From: Xenoacremonium recifei
Taxonomy: Eukaryota > Ascomycota > Sordariomycetes > Hypocreales > Nectriaceae
Assembly: GCA_012184525.1 (NCBI GenBank)
Contig: WOFQ01000005.1
Span: 434,001 to 498,000 of the forward strand
Reading direction: 5' to 3'
Length of the DNA stretch: 64,000 bases
The notes beneath the pieces are model-generated. The model saw only the letters and a program-made list of their open reading frames with translations. It was not told the DNA's origin and searched no databases. Made by a program: the position numbers and the translations under genes. The number at the start of each line of letters is the position of its first letter. Position 1 is the stretch's first letter. Positions 1 to 12,445 of this stretch are shown piece after piece.

Positions 1-354
1 CTGAACAACCGCCTGACCCACACCGTCGCTGCCGAAGTGCCCAAAGCATTGATAAAGGCTGGACTGCCAGCGTCGAGCGTTCCGGCTTTCCTTACTGCGC
101 TGTCAGCCGGTACGGGTTTCGATAGCGTTCCAGGGATCTCAGACTCCATCATTGCAGCCGGCACGGCAGCGTACAAGGAGGCCAATGCAGATGCTTATCG
201 AACGATCTTCTTCGTCAGCATCGCCTTCTCAGGCATTGCTCTGATCTGCTCTATTCTGTTACCTGATGTTGACAAGATGCTTACCGGCAAGGTTGCTTCA
301 ACACTTCATAAGGGCCGCAAGGACGAAAAGGTCATTGGCGAGGGTGATGTTTAG
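1..354 (+). CDS. TRI12-type MFS efflux pump, C-terminal end (5' truncated)
   Basis: The reading frame is open from the first base of the window and ends at the stop at 352-354, so only the last 117 residues are present. They show the C-terminal part of the fungal trichothecene/siderophore efflux branch of the major facilitator superfamily: a polar stretch with the motif AGLPASS, a small-residue loop (GISDSIIAAG), one clear membrane segment (IFFVSIAFSGIALICSILL, about residues 75-93) and a basic cytoplasmic tail. The family exports or imports siderophores, mycotoxins or drugs at the plasma membrane. The substrate cannot be told from this fragment. The gene converges on the FAB1 homologue to its right, 309 bp from stop to stop. 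Confidence 0.8.
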   Translation: MNNRLTHTVAAEVPKALIKAGLPASSVPAFLTALSAGTGFDSVPGISDSIIAAGTAAYKEANADAYRTIFFVSIAFSGIALICSILLPDVDKMLTGKVASTLHKGRKDEKVIGEGDV

Positions 355-663
355 GGCTAAATATCAGATTGTTGCAAATATTATGTCAGTAGTGTATCTC
401 ATAGTATACCCCTTACCTGCTTGTAAAAGAAATACGCTCGAAACTAATAATCCTGCAAAAAAATGTTGTAAAGCCTCAAGCGGTGTATGAGTTTGCCGAT
501 TCGTTTACCAAAGTGCAAACAGCCAGCCGTGACATTCATTCTCAAAAGGGTATCTAACTATGTACTCGCCATAATTCCAGATTTCACACACGCAAGTGAG
601 TCTAGCAATTATTTCTCAAAACACCAACAATCATTCGCGATCGCTTTTCTCTGTTGTCTATCC
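355..663. other. convergent 3' intergenic region
   Basis: Lies between the stops of the MFS pump and the FAB1 homologue. It is AT-richer than its flanks and should hold both 3' UTRs. No coding signal or RNA gene was seen. Confidence 0.6.
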
Positions 664-3600
664 TTATATTTCCGGCTCCTCAAACCGCGCCCGTCCGTAG
701 TAGTGTGGGAGTTGAGGGTTATTGAAGAGATGCCAGCAATTGGGCGCTTGCAGGATATACCTATAAACCCGTTAGTTACTGTATTCGGGCTGTCACATTG
801 CGTAGCAGAACTTACCGTGCCATTGCTTCGCGGAATCGCGATTTATACTCCTTTGGACTTGTCACGGTGGGACGATTGCGGCCACCACCAGCGAAACCAC
901 GATCTTTGATCCAGCTCTCAAGCTTCTTGTCCCAAGTATACGTCCTGATGCAGTCGATGATGCCAACGACAAGTTCTTTTCGAGCCTCGTCGACTGCAAT
1001 CATGAGCGAGTAGTCCATAACATTTTGCCTGGCCAGGAAGAGCGTGTCGTTCCAAACCGACGCCCGCAAAAGCTTTTTGGAGTGCTCTCGTGCGAAGAGT
1101 GGCGACTCGTATATGTACTCGACCATGTTCTCATCGAGAAGTACTTCGTTTTGCTCTCCCGTGGACTGGATCTTGCGGTTTCGCATCGAGCCCTTGAGAT
1201 CGAAGATACGTGAGGCCGTTCGGTCGTAGAATAGATTCTCCGTGATGAGCAGGTCGAGCTTGACATCGGTCCCGGTAACAGGGTTCTTGATGATAACCTG
1301 GAAGAATCCAAGCATTTTGGCGATGACCGAGGGAAGTTCATGGAACAGCGCTTCTGCCATGATGCTGAAGTATCCTGGAGCAAATCGCAGGAATGCTGAT
1401 GTCTCGATAGGAGAGAGGGACTATTCAATCAGTTAGCCTATGTCGTCAATAGCAACAACGAGAGTCTTACCTTAAGCACCAACCGATCGTCAAGCGTCTT
1501 TAAGAACACCGACTTCGTCTTGCCTCCCCGTGAGTCCCATTTGAGGCACCGGGAAAGAGATTCGATGATTCGCTCTGCCACTCCACATTTCCTCCGCAGT
1601 GCGTCGAACTGTTCGGCATAGAAGATCTTGCACGTCATGGTCGCTGGACCATCCCGGAACTGGTACTTGAGGTGAGTTCCCGTGATTCGCTTGAGACTCT
1701 TCTCCAGTTCAATCTCATCAACGAGCCAATCTGCACTCTCAGATGTTGGGAAGGACTTGGGGTCAGTATCACCGCCACTCTCCGCCCCACGTTGTGAGCT
1801 CTCCTGAGCCTCTCGCCGGATGTTGGCAAGCTTTTCAATGTAGTCGTCGCTGTTCAATGCGAGAGCAACCACAGAGCTGGGTTCGTCTTCTCTCACGATG
1901 ATGTCCGAATCCACGAAGATATGGTCCGTTGGGTTCACAGGGTATTCGAGAGACGTCCACCCGCTAGCCGAACGCTCTGCCCAGAAATTGGTGAGGTACT
2001 TCATGAGGCTGGTCTTTTGGTGCTTTGGCAGTTCCAGCGGAATCTCAGTGCTCGGTTCCAAGGCGTCGGCAATCTCCTTGATGTCCGGCAGGTACTCTTC
2101 AGAAACATGCTCTATGTCACTCGCTCCCCCTTCGTCGTCAGAGAAGCCTTGGCTCGTATTGATGATAGCGGCATCGTCATTCTCTTCCTTCTCCTCCTTC
2201 TCACCCTTGCTTTCTTGTTTCTCGGATGGGAAAACGGACTCCAGCGGGGTTGGTGGTTCAGATGGTGGTTCAGGCTTGATCGTCGCCTCTGATTGTTTGG
2301 ATGCGGTACTTGTTGAGCGATGATCACGCTCATGAGGTTGCTCGAGGGGGGGCGACGGTTCCTCAAAGGCTTCATTGACATCGTCGTAAACTTCGACAAT
2401 GGCCTTGGTAGTGGTCCGGGGGAGCATTGCTCGAGGCTGACGCATGCTCGCAGCTCGCTTCTTACGGTCCCGGATGCGTTCCTTTTCGAACTCTCTGCTG
2501 AGCTGCTCAAAGTGTCTCGCTAATGTCGAAACCTTAGACTCCCTCTTCTTGTGCACGAATCGGGGGATGCTGGATGCTGTTGCCTTACTGCGAGTCTTCA
2601 GCGCCGACAGGCCGAGACGATCAGAGAGTTTCTTATCCACTTTGACCGCTCCCTCGGCCTGCATCTCCGGACTTGTGCTCTCCGGTGGGTTTGTCTTAGC
2701 TTCCTTCAACCCAAGCCCCTTGCCAACTCCAGATTGCGTTCTAGGTAGAGTCCGGATAGGATGCGAGGTGGCTCGAACCATGGGAGGCGACGTGCCTTGG
2801 GCCGACTTCCTTGACGACACAGGCGGTGTCGGAGTATTTACCGCTCCTGTCGAGTTACTGGATTGAGATCTTACGCCTTGCTCTCGCCTCATCTTGTCGA
2901 CTCGTTCAGTCAACGACTGGGTTGTGAAAGGCATTGACTGTCCGGATACTGGCGTCTCCGTTGGGCTCCTGGCGAGTACCGGAGAGACGGGGCGACTTGG
3001 TGATGCTGTTTCCTGAGAGATCTCAGGTTGGCGAATGTCAAGTTCTTCCACCGGCGGAGGCAGCTCGAGAGGATCTTTCTTTGGCGTCGGGGTGGCGCTG
3101 GCCAAGTCGAGAGGCTCGACTCGCTCAAGAACCTCCGCATCTGGAGCTGCTACCTTGTCCTTGTCCTTGTCCTCGTCCGTCTCGCCGATTGTATCCTTCT
3201 CAATGCTTGCGTCTTGCTCATCCGCAGGCTTTGCAGCTGAAGTCGTACTACCCTCCATGCTGTTGTCTGTATATTCAGTCGGCTGGGTGCTCTTCTCATC
3301 CGCTACCGTAAAGGTCTGAGATGGCCGTTCTTCACTATCGGCGATCGATGGCGTGCCTTCGTTGGATACCAGAGACTCCTTGGATTCGTTGTCTGTGAAC
3401 ATCTTCTTTAGTTGCATCATTGTCAACTGACGCATATCCTTGTCTCCAAGGAAATCTGCCTCGAACTTGGCAAACGCCTGGTCCCACTCCCCAGCCTTCT
3501 CGAGCATCTCTCGAACGATGCTATTGAATGGCACAACCTCGTAGTACTTGGTGTTGACATAGATCTCATGAAGTCTGGAGATAATCATGGGCTGCTCCTC

Positions 3601-6600
3601 TTTCGCCTTGGCCGTGAGGCGATCAACCTCTGCTTTGCAAGATTCGGCTTTCTCGGGCAGTACGCTATCAATCCTGATGCTCGAAAGCCTCTCTCGCACT
3701 GACGCCATGAACTTTCCCCATCGGTCTTCCATCTTTGTGTAAATCTCATTCTTGAGCTTCAGGTCCTTAGCAACCTTCCAGGTGATTCTTGCTCGAGGCA
3801 CGACAATTTCTAGGAGATCAATGGGATCCCAATGAATACGGATCCGGGCGCCGCCGAGACTGAAGTAGCGAACGTGGTCACGATGGTGATCATGAGGACA
3901 TTCGAGCTTGTCCTTCATCCGCAAGCCACGGCTCCAGAAGAGCAGCTCCAAGTACTTGCCAAAAGAGTACTTGAATGTTGCTTCGGACATTGCTGTCTCC
4001 TCGCTATCCTTCTTGCAGATCTTGCAATAAGTCCACATTGTGATGCCATCGCTGGCGTCAGCTTGGCTGGGCGAAGGGTTTGCTACGTGTTCGACGAAGA
4101 CTGTGATGCGTGATTGGTCGTGGACATATGTTCGATGATGCTCGGCCATCTTCTTCTCACATCCGTTCGAGTTGCATATTTGATCCATGCTGTAAGCTAA
4201 GTCTTCGATGTATTGTCCGAGTGTACAGTCGGGGTCCATCCCAGTGTCGACATGCTGTTCGTCATAGAAGTTGATGGCCACCAAGGAGGGCTCAGTGCAG
4301 GGAATTTTTGTCTCCGTGCAGATGACAGAATAGAGCACAACAATGTTTTGGTGAGAATACGGGTCAAACAAGTCGAGGTTGCCCTGGATATATGTCTCCC
4401 ACTGTCGAGTCTGTGTTTGATAGTTGTAGAGAGCCTTGTCATACTCTGCGTCATGAACAGCATGAAGAATCTCCATGATTTGTCGGGGAGCCTTCTGGCC
4501 GATAGCTTCAACCATTTCCGGCTTGATGAGCTGGAAGGGTTGTGGTCCTGCCTCAGCATCTTCCTTTTCTTCGACAACGTCATGGTCTCTCAAACGACGT
4601 AGGTAAAGTAGCCGTCGTTCCTGTTCACGAGCCTTCATCAAAAGATACGGCTGGGTGAACTTGACGTATGGCGAGGCGGATAAAATCTTTGTCTCGTACT
4701 TTGCTACCATGTCGCTGTAGAATGTCGGCATAGGGACGTCGTCAGGCACTTGGTTTTCCTGGTCTTCGCTATGAGCGTGTGAATCGTGGAGAGAAACTAG
4801 CTTCCCTCGTTCTTGGGAGAGTTGGTCCGACTGATGCATCGATCCCGCTTCATCGGTGCCACCAATACTAGAGCTGTCCACGGTGGTTTGCGAAGGCGGC
4901 TCACTCTCCCCGGCAGCTTGATTAATAACTACCGTTGGACCGTCTCTGGGGTGTTCGACACTGTTTACACTCAAAGAGCGGATGCTGTCGTTCAAAGCGT
5001 GACAAGAGCTTGACAGAGAGCTTTCCCCGCCTTCGAGGGGCTCAATAGACTCGTCTCGGAGCAGACTTGACTCCAGCCTCAGGTTGTAGACAACATACAC
5101 CATAAATTCGACGATGTGTTTCACCTCTCCCAGAGTTCTGTGATTAGCCCCTCTCAGACTAATCGTACAGCCAAGTTCTGGCGTACATCCTGAGATGAAA
5201 ATGTAGGACTTCTTTCGGCCGGGATAGTCGTTGTTGACGAAAGTTCTGACCTCAAAAGCCGACGCTCTGCCAACTTGCACGGGCATGGCAAGCATGTCGA
5301 GAGACGAGATGATTTCTGTTTCGGCACATCGCGCAACTGCCTCAATGACGGTGTGCTTAACATTGTACGCCACGGAGATGTTGGCTTCAGACAGGTATTG
5401 CAAGGCAACCCCAGAGACGCTCTTCTCTGCAAGCAGCACCTGCGGACGAAGGTGAGTGATTCTCTGTACCACAACTCGGAGGAACTCTTTCTCCTGCTCA
5501 ATGACGGGCTGCAGACTCATAAAGTGCTGTGAGTGTCGTTGATATTCAATGGGGAAGGTGACGAGAAGAATTCGAGGGTTCAGGATTTTGCGAGGCATGC
5601 TTTTCAAAGCTAGGTTTTTGGTGAATACGACTCCCGAGATGTATGATGTATCGCCAGGTTTCCCGCCGGGTATCTTCTTCAATTTCACATAGTGTCTGAT
5701 ATCCATCTCTTCACCCTTGGCAACGTCAGGATCCACGTCGTCTGTTGCTCTGAGGAGGATTGGAACAAGGGCCTTTTGCCAAGCAGGAGGGTTTGGGATC
5801 TTCGCATCCGCTAAAAGCTGGTGCAGAAGCTTGTCAACGTGCTTTAGGCTGGAAGAGTTGAGTTCCGCTTTGGGTTCTTTCTTGTGCGGAAGAGAGTCAC
5901 TTCTTGTCAACTGAACTCCGCTATGAGTCGGGGTGTTCTCCATTGAGAAGAGCATCTCGGAAGAGACAGAGGGACCCTTGAAAACAGCCGACTTGGGTCG
6001 CGGCGAGGCTAGGTGGTGTATACTGCCACTAACATTGCTCGTATTACGTCGCCTGGCCGGTCGTCGATGCCCAGAGAGACTGCCTGGGCCGTTGAACTCA
6101 TCGAAAGCTCCGCCTCGGCTCACGAAGCTGAGGCCACTTATGCTCTTCTCGTTTGCACGATGACGGTACTTTCTCCCAGCGTTGACATACGGAGCGAAAT
6201 CGGATTTCTCGTTCTCGAAACTCGCGGGTTGGATGTCGGCTTGAGACATGGTAGCAAAGATGCTCATCTGCTCGTCCTCACTCGATTCGTCTGACATGTA
6301 GTCAGCCAGCTCGGGGTCGATGATATTGTCGTCGTGGAACGCAGGGTATTTCGGTTTCTTGGACTCGGCTTCGATGCCTTTCCTGAACGGCGCGCGTTCT
6401 TCAGGCGCGGGCTTGAATCGCCCGAGGAATCCATGCTTTGAATGATGGCGTTTGTGGCCGGCCGAAGAGTGAGGGCGCCCGGTTAAGGACTTCAGAGACC
6501 GTGACGAGCCAGGCCTACTCAGCTGGGGTGCATCGATCTCAAGCACTGCAGAAGTGCGTGACTCTCCAACACGGCGTGTTGCCGGAATAGCCATCATAGG

Positions 6601-8247
6601 TGTCGTAATAGGGCGAGAATCCTCCGAACCCTCTGATGCTACCCCTGACTCAAGGTCCTTGAACTTAGATTGACTGGTTGTACTCGAAGTCTTTTGGTGG
6701 TTAGAGCCAAAGAATCTTGGCATGAAGGACTGTTCGTCACCAGAGTCCTCGGAAGCACTCCCGTCGAGACGCCTGCTGATGACCTCCAGACATTTCTTGC
6801 AGACTCGCAAAGAACCTTGCACACCGAACTTATCACCCGATATAAGAGTGGTGCATTTGGAATCAAAGATGCAACCACAGGTTCGACAGTGGTGTTTTCG
6901 TCGGAAAGCCGTAAAGGGGGTCTGGCACAAGAAACACTCCTTGACGGTGTCATCCTTCATCCAAAACTCCTTGCTGAGAACCTGTCGCCGCATCCTGTCT
7001 AGCTGCGCATTCACCTTTTCAGAAGCCCCCTCGTCGGTCATGACGGTCCCTGGTATCCGAAGCCTGCCGGAGCGCATCTGTTGGGGCTTTGGATCTTCAG
7101 AAAAGGACTCATGACATACCGACCCATGGGCAGAGGTGCTAACAACGCTGGCTTCGGCGGTGCCACGATCCAACGACGACTCTCGTGAGCCTGGTATTCC
7201 TGGAGACCTCGACCGACTGATGCGGTCAATCACTGCTGGCTTTTTCCGGATGCTATCGGGGGACAGAAGAGACGAAGTGACGGAGGAACTTCTTATTCCG
7301 CGCGTCTGCAGCGTTGGTACAGGGGGAGCGGCAGCGGCTTTGACAGGGCTGATGGGCACATCGATGCTGCCCTCGACGCTGGAAGTGTCTTCTCGTTTTG
7401 ATCTTGGCGGCAGCTTTCCGTCTTTCAGATCGTAAAGGTTGGTGGAGGATTCCGCCGGGGTTAAATGCGCCTGGAGGTCTGCCCGACTGATGCTCTTCCG
7501 ACTGGAGCCCTGGCCTGTGCTGTCCTCTGTGCGAATGGTGCTACGGCTCGCATCACGGTGCACCGTGATTGGGAGAACGGTGGGATCTACCGCTATGGAG
7601 CTGGGTGCTTTGCTGGCAAGGCTCTGGCGGCTAGACGCTGCTGGTTTCTGGCCCGACATCAAGCTAATGCTCGTGGCCTTGGATGACTGGGGCATCTGCG
7701 CTCGGGTTTCCGCAGTCCCCGGCGCAGCGGTTGAGGGGGTTGCCTCTGCTGACGGCTGTTGGGAGGAGGCGAAGCTCGATACGGTAGCCGACGTATCAAC
7801 GCGATGCAGCGAGCTCATGGAGGGCTTCGACGAATGGCCACCGCTGACGCTGACAGAGGCTCGCTTGGCGGCTGTCTCTGAGCTCTCCGCTGGGCTCTCA
7901 TCTTGGGCAGGCTTGCTCGAGCTTCCCACGCCCACACCGACTGCCTCTCGGAATCGTGTATAGAGGCCACTGAGGCCCTGCTGGACGAGTTCACCGGCGG
8001 CTCCTCTGCTCTCGGAGGCCGGCGCAGGGCCAGGCAGCGGGGCAAAGTCGTTGAACGTCGTCAGAGAGTCGCACTGGCTCGCCGAGGTGTGTATCTTGTC
8101 CAGAGTAGTCGCAAGCTGCTCCTTGTCGACGGTGGAGGCAACGGATATCGAGTTGATCGAGTCGCGGCGGTTTCGAAAGCTGAGGGGGGAGCCAATCGAG
8201 CCCGACGCCGGAGAGCCCGATGCCTGCTTGGTGTTCACGCTGGCCAT
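664..8247 (-). CDS. FAB1: 1-phosphatidylinositol-3-phosphate 5-kinase (Fab1/PIKfyve)
   Basis: Makes PtdIns(3,5)P2 from PtdIns3P on vacuolar/endosomal membranes, controlling vacuole size and retrograde traffic. Three exons read right to left: 8247-1471, 1420-816 and 760-664 (introns of 50 and 55 bp), giving 2492 residues; yeast Fab1 is about 2280. Domains: a Ser-rich disordered N-terminus; a FYVE zinc finger near residues 428-490 with the signature RRKHHCRTCG; a TCP-1/chaperonin-like domain near 860-1100; long acidic linkers; and a PIP-kinase domain from about 2140 to the end. The kinase shows FLKTLDDRLVLK, KMLGFFQV, DYSLMIAVDE and GIIDCIRTYTWDKK. The last exon is only 97 nt. Without it the protein would stop after FREAMAR; splicing restores the family ending YILQAPNCW. 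The ATG at 8247 is the first in frame. The call is very secure; the last exon is inferred from splice signals. Confidence 0.95.
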
Positions 8248-9330
8248 GGTTGGAGGCTTCGGGATGATGTCTCGCTATCGTCGGTCGGGCCGCTGAGGGC
8301 AGGTTTGGGAGTTATTGTAGGGCCTGTCGTCAAATGCGAGCAAACAGCCAGCGTCGTGGGTTGCTCGCTTGACGGTTGCTGCTTTGTTTGTTCTCTCGCA
8401 AACGCGCATGGCCTCTTCCGTAACTCAGCAAGCCTTTGACACAGAGGCTAGAAGCACCTCAAATGCTGCTTGCATGATGTCCGGCAACGAAGAATCCGAA
8501 GGGAGGCAAACCGTCGTCACTCAGAGACACAGCCAGGCCGCAGGAATTGACGGTGATAAGCCCGAGCTCGTAGTCTGAGGCACCGATTTTCAGGGTTCGC
8601 TGATCGCGCGGAGAAGGCCCTGCTAAGTAGGTATGGAGTTGGGGCACAAGAGGGCAGACGAGATGACGAAACAAGAGACACGGGGTTATGCAGCAGCCTG
8701 ACGCTCCGAGGAATGCCAGCTGAAGCGACTAATCAGCGGCGACGCTGGTGAAGATCGCAGCTCGGTGAGTTGCTGCTGGAGGTGCAATGGCGTCAGACCC
8801 TGCAAGGGAACCTCTTTAACTGGGCTCTAACAGGGCCGCTCGAGCTGACCGGTCTGGCTTGATCTGGCGCCAAGTAGCGGTACAAGCCACGGGCTCGTAC
8901 GTCCGCACTTTGTAGGCGGGGAAGCGGTACTCGGGACATCAAGCGGCATGGAGCCGTTAGCACGAGTTAGAATCCCCCCTGTAGCACTGTCAAGCCCAGC
9001 GCCCCAAGCGCTGCGGGAAGGAGCGGCTTGGCTGCAACTGCACCGGCCGGACTTTCAGACCCCAAAACGCGCCCCCACTGCTGCTTTTGCCCGTGACGCG
9101 ACTGGGTGAAGGCTGTGGATGGAAAAAGTCCCCTCCATTCTCACAAGCAGCTCGCGTGCGGCGAGAATCCATTTCTCAGCCATCACACACCTCAGCAGAT
9201 CCCCTAGCTGCCAGATTCTCCCTCACGGCCCTCGAGTCCGTGAAAATCCTCACCACCACTTCCGACGGCCCTCTCGCTGCCGTTGTGACGCCATTCCCAA
9301 GGTGATGTCACAGCTCGAACCGCCCAGGCC
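8248..9330. promoter_or_regulatory. divergent intergenic region between FAB1 and the 9331 gene
   Basis: About 1.1 kb separates two divergent starts, so it should carry both promoters and 5' UTRs. Short open frames are present but none has family-like sequence or plausible codon use. No specific element could be assigned. Confidence 0.5.
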
Positions 9331-11253
9331 ATGTCTCTCACGTCGAGTCCGCTGCGCGAGATGACGGATCTCATGAAGCGCAAGAACCTCGCCAACGTCC
9401 CCAAGGACCAGCAGAAGCTTCTCGAGCGCGAGGATGCCTGGGCTGTCGAGGCGAAAAGCCACCCCGAGCCGACGTACAATGTCCCGGCACACGTTCTAGA
9501 GACCGTCAAGGTGGCCTACAAGGCGCGGCATCGGGTCAAAGAACCCTCGACGCCCGCCAAAGCTTCCTCCAAAGCAGCAACCCTAACACCGGAACCATTA
9601 CCACCGAGATCCAGGAGCGCTTCATCGAAACCTGGCGTCGCGAACGAAAGCCCAGTAAAGAGTCCAGAGCTTGGCCGACCAGACATCCAGACCCAAGTAT
9701 CGTCTCCCGGCGAACTGATCCCGTGGTCTCCCTCCGTTCACTCCGGGTCCCCAGCTGCGACTCAACAGGACGCAGTCGAATCGCCAGCCGTCGTTCTCGA
9801 GACACCCAAGGCGCTCACAATGGCGCCTCCACCGCGTCCGTCGTCCATAAGACGTCGAACTCCTCTCGCCTTTGAGAATACGGATAGCGGCATGGAGGAC
9901 GAACTCGAGATGGAGCTCCCCCAGGCGCAGATGCATCAGGACGCCCCTGTCAATAGGGCAGCAGCCCGCCTCCAAGAAGCGACATCGTCCCCAGTCTCAT
10001 CCGAACGAGGCCGACGACCTATGGATACACCGCCATGTGCACAGCAGACCCAACCGTCCCAACCAGTCATTATCCCCAATACTGTGGTCCAGGAGCCCAC
10101 CGGACGGGAACAGGCTGTTCCACCGCGCAAACGCCGGATGAAGGAGCTCAATTTTGACGAGCCTCCTCGAAAAGCCCGTCCTACGCTGGAGCGGATGCCG
10201 GCGACCAAGATCTTCAACAACGAGATCACCAGCTCGACATCTACCGCGTCCAGCTCTATAGTCCCGGCTACCATGCTCACACAGACCCCAGTCATCGAAT
10301 CTGTCGAGGACTTGATTGAGGATCACAGGGTCGAAAGTGAGACTCATATTGAAACACATATAAGCAGTGAAATGGTGGCTACACCGCAGCCGAGCCGAAT
10401 GCAGACCCAAACTCCAGTATCACAGGCATTTTCACGATATTCACGAGCCAGCTCTCAAGTGGTCATAATTGGCGGCGACACTACACCGTTTGATGCCTTT
10501 TGCAATGCATACCCAACGTACACGAGCGAGTTCTCTGGGACTTTGTGGTTTTTTGTCAAGGCTTGTGTGTGCCTCGACTACCTTCGCAGGGAGAAGAAGC
10601 TGAAAGACTGTCTCTGGGATGACTTCATCCGTGCCTTTGCCGATGGCTACCAAGACTATGTCATGAACACGCGATCCGACCAGGAACCTCTAGCTGCCAT
10701 AGAATGGTACAACGATCTACCTGGACGCTCTCTGTTCAACCGCTTCGTGATTAAGAGAGAAAATATAGGCTATATTCTCGACTATTACCCCGAAGAAGTT
10801 AAGGAAGTACGACGGGTTCTCACGATGGCTAAAGATCTAGAGGATGATGAATCAGTCATCGAGGAGTATCCACCAAGGTTTATCCCTTGGAGCGGTAGCC
10901 CAGCTTGGAGCACTCGCGGGCCTGAGGCTGTTGAAGCTCGAATTAAGACCTCCAGCACTGTAGCTTCTACGCCCATCCCGACATACTCATCACAGCTCAA
11001 GGGCCCCCTCACACAGGCACCGCCGTCAACCCGACCACGGCATTTGGCGTCAAGTGCCATCCCGTCATCATCGTTTGCACCCATGGCACTGAAGAAGCGG
11101 CCTACTCGTGTTTCGTGGCCCCTATCAAGAGTCACGTCGAGCTACACGACCAAGTCGCCACCCCGGAGACGAACTGCAGAGGAGCGGGCTCGATTGAGGG
11201 AGCATTTCAAAATGAGGGGCGTCGAACCTCAAAGGGTTCAAAAACGCACTTGA
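9331..11253 (+). CDS. hypothetical protein with one conserved-looking folded segment
   Basis: Single-exon gene of 640 residues; function not recognised. Residues 1-70 are charged (MTDLMKRKNLANVPKDQQK) and look helical. Residues 70-375 are Pro/Ser/Thr-rich and low in complexity, so probably disordered. Residues about 377-510 look folded: FDAFCNAYPTY, then FFVKACVCLDYL, then LWDDFIRAFADGYQDYV, then AIEWYNDL, with regular aromatic and hydrophobic spacing typical of a helical domain. The C-terminal 120 residues are again disordered and basic (RPTRVSWPLSRV), which could suit nuclear or nucleic-acid work, but that is a guess. No signal peptide or membrane segment is visible. It is divergent from FAB1. 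The start is the first ATG in frame; reading is uninterrupted. Confidence 0.8.
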   Translation: MSLTSSPLREMTDLMKRKNLANVPKDQQKLLEREDAWAVEAKSHPEPTYNVPAHVLETVKVAYKARHRVKEPSTPAKASSKAATLTPEPLPPRSRSASSKPGVANESPVKSPELGRPDIQTQVSSPGELIPWSPSVHSGSPAATQQDAVESPAVVLETPKALTMAPPPRPSSIRRRTPLAFENTDSGMEDELEMELPQAQMHQDAPVNRAAARLQEATSSPVSSERGRRPMDTPPCAQQTQPSQPVIIPNTVVQEPTGREQAVPPRKRRMKELNFDEPPRKARPTLERMPATKIFNNEITSSTSTASSSIVPATMLTQTPVIESVEDLIEDHRVESETHIETHISSEMVATPQPSRMQTQTPVSQAFSRYSRASSQVVIIGGDTTPFDAFCNAYPTYTSEFSGTLWFFVKACVCLDYLRREKKLKDCLWDDFIRAFADGYQDYVMNTRSDQEPLAAIEWYNDLPGRSLFNRFVIKRENIGYILDYYPEEVKEVRRVLTMAKDLEDDESVIEEYPPRFIPWSGSPAWSTRGPEAVEARIKTSSTVASTPIPTYSSQLKGPLTQAPPSTRPRHLASSAIPSSSFAPMALKKRPTRVSWPLSRVTSSYTTKSPPRRRTAEERARLREHFKMRGVEPQRVQKRT

Positions 11254-11857
11254 AAAGAAGAAATAAGATCAGAGAGATTGAGACTGATGTTGGGTCATGG
11301 CGTCTCAACCATCTACACCAAATCGAACAGGACAGGCATGTCCACACCTTATAATTTTTGACGTTTTCAATGGGTTATTATGGGATACCTTGGGTAGTTT
11401 GAGCATGGAGAACCAGGAGTCACTGCACTAGCTTGCCGCACTTAAAAGTATATGTATTGATACCCCAGAGGGCGAATCGCAAAGTCTCAAATAAGAATAA
11501 TTTTTCCCCCAACCTTGGAACTGAAAAGAATTTTTGTTGAAAAAAAAAGACCGTCTGTTGTGCGTGGGCAAACCCGTCTAGCGAAAAGATAGACAAACGT
11601 TCTGTGAGCCTGTGTTCTCAGTTTTCCAGCCTCCTCTTTTCCCGTGTCCAAACTGCTGCTGGCGGTGACCGCTTCTTTGCTCTTCTCTCGGCCAGGCATT
11701 CCTTCCGCTTCCGTGCCGCCCGTTTTGCGTCCCTTCGCTCGCGGCGCGCGTGACTCCTCAGTGCATCTCGACGTGGCCATTTTTCTTCTTTCTTTTTCGT
11801 TATTAGTCATTCAGTCTCGTTCCTTTGTCGAACCATGGCTTGTGGCAGTCAGTTAGT
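11254..11857. other. convergent 3' intergenic region
   Basis: Lies between the stops of the 9331 gene and the BolA-like gene. It contains A/T tracts around 11500-11560 consistent with 3' UTR and polyadenylation sequence. No gene was seen. Confidence 0.5.
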
Positions 11858-12445
11858 TCAGGTCTCAGGCTCGTCGGCCTTGGCCTCCTTCTGGCGCTGG
11901 CGCTCCACCTCGGCCGGCGTCAGGGTCCGGAGCTGCAGGGCGTGAATGCCGCCTTCGCGGGCCATCTCCTCGCTCAGCAGGGCGTACACCATGCGGTGGC
12001 GTGCGGGCTGCATCTTGGAATTGAAGGCGTCGGAGATAATCACCAGGCTGGGGATTGCGAGTCAGTGGTCTGATGGCAACCCGGGGGAGCGGCGAACGGC
12101 CCCCGTGACTGACAAGCAGCATCCCATCTTCACAGACCAGGGATCGATGTCAGTCGACGGGGAATGCTGGGAGGACTTACCGGAAGTGGGTCTCCTTGGA
12201 GGTGCTGCCGGCCATGGCCTTGTGGTGGGAGTGCTTGTGGGAGTCATTGTAGATCTCCAGCGTCTGCGGGTTGAAGGCTTCGGTGACCTGTCTCAGCGTG
12301 AGCATTGGGGCGGGAACGAAACGGCGGAGACGAGTGCTGGCTGACGGACCTTGGCGCGGATGATGTCCTCGACGGGAGTGCTGGAGTTCATGGTTGAGAG
12401 CTGGCGGCCCACGCTCGAGAAACCGAGGGCGTATCGTCGAAACAT
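11858..12445 (-). CDS. BolA-like protein, probably mitochondrial
   Basis: BolA proteins work with monothiol glutaredoxins in iron-sulphur cluster delivery and iron sensing. Three exons read right to left: 12445-12350, 12287-12181 and 12047-11858 (introns of 62 and 133 bp), coding 130 residues. The N-terminus (MFRRYALGFSSVGRQ) is basic and lacks acids, as in a mitochondrial presequence; an internal Met at residue 19 could give a cytosolic form. The BolA fold follows: VEDIIRAKVTEAFNPQ, then IYNDSHKHSHH, THFRLVIISDAF and QPARHRMVYALL, with the family histidines present. The first donor is GTCCGT, less usual than its neighbours. It is either Bol1 or Bol3 type, not decided here. It is divergent from the acyl-CoA synthetase gene to the right. 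Confidence 0.9.

Noticed and set aside
7439..8439. Long plus-strand frames opposite the FAB1 N-terminus
   Set aside because: Shadows of a Ser-rich coding strand; the FAB1 frame is unquestionable here.
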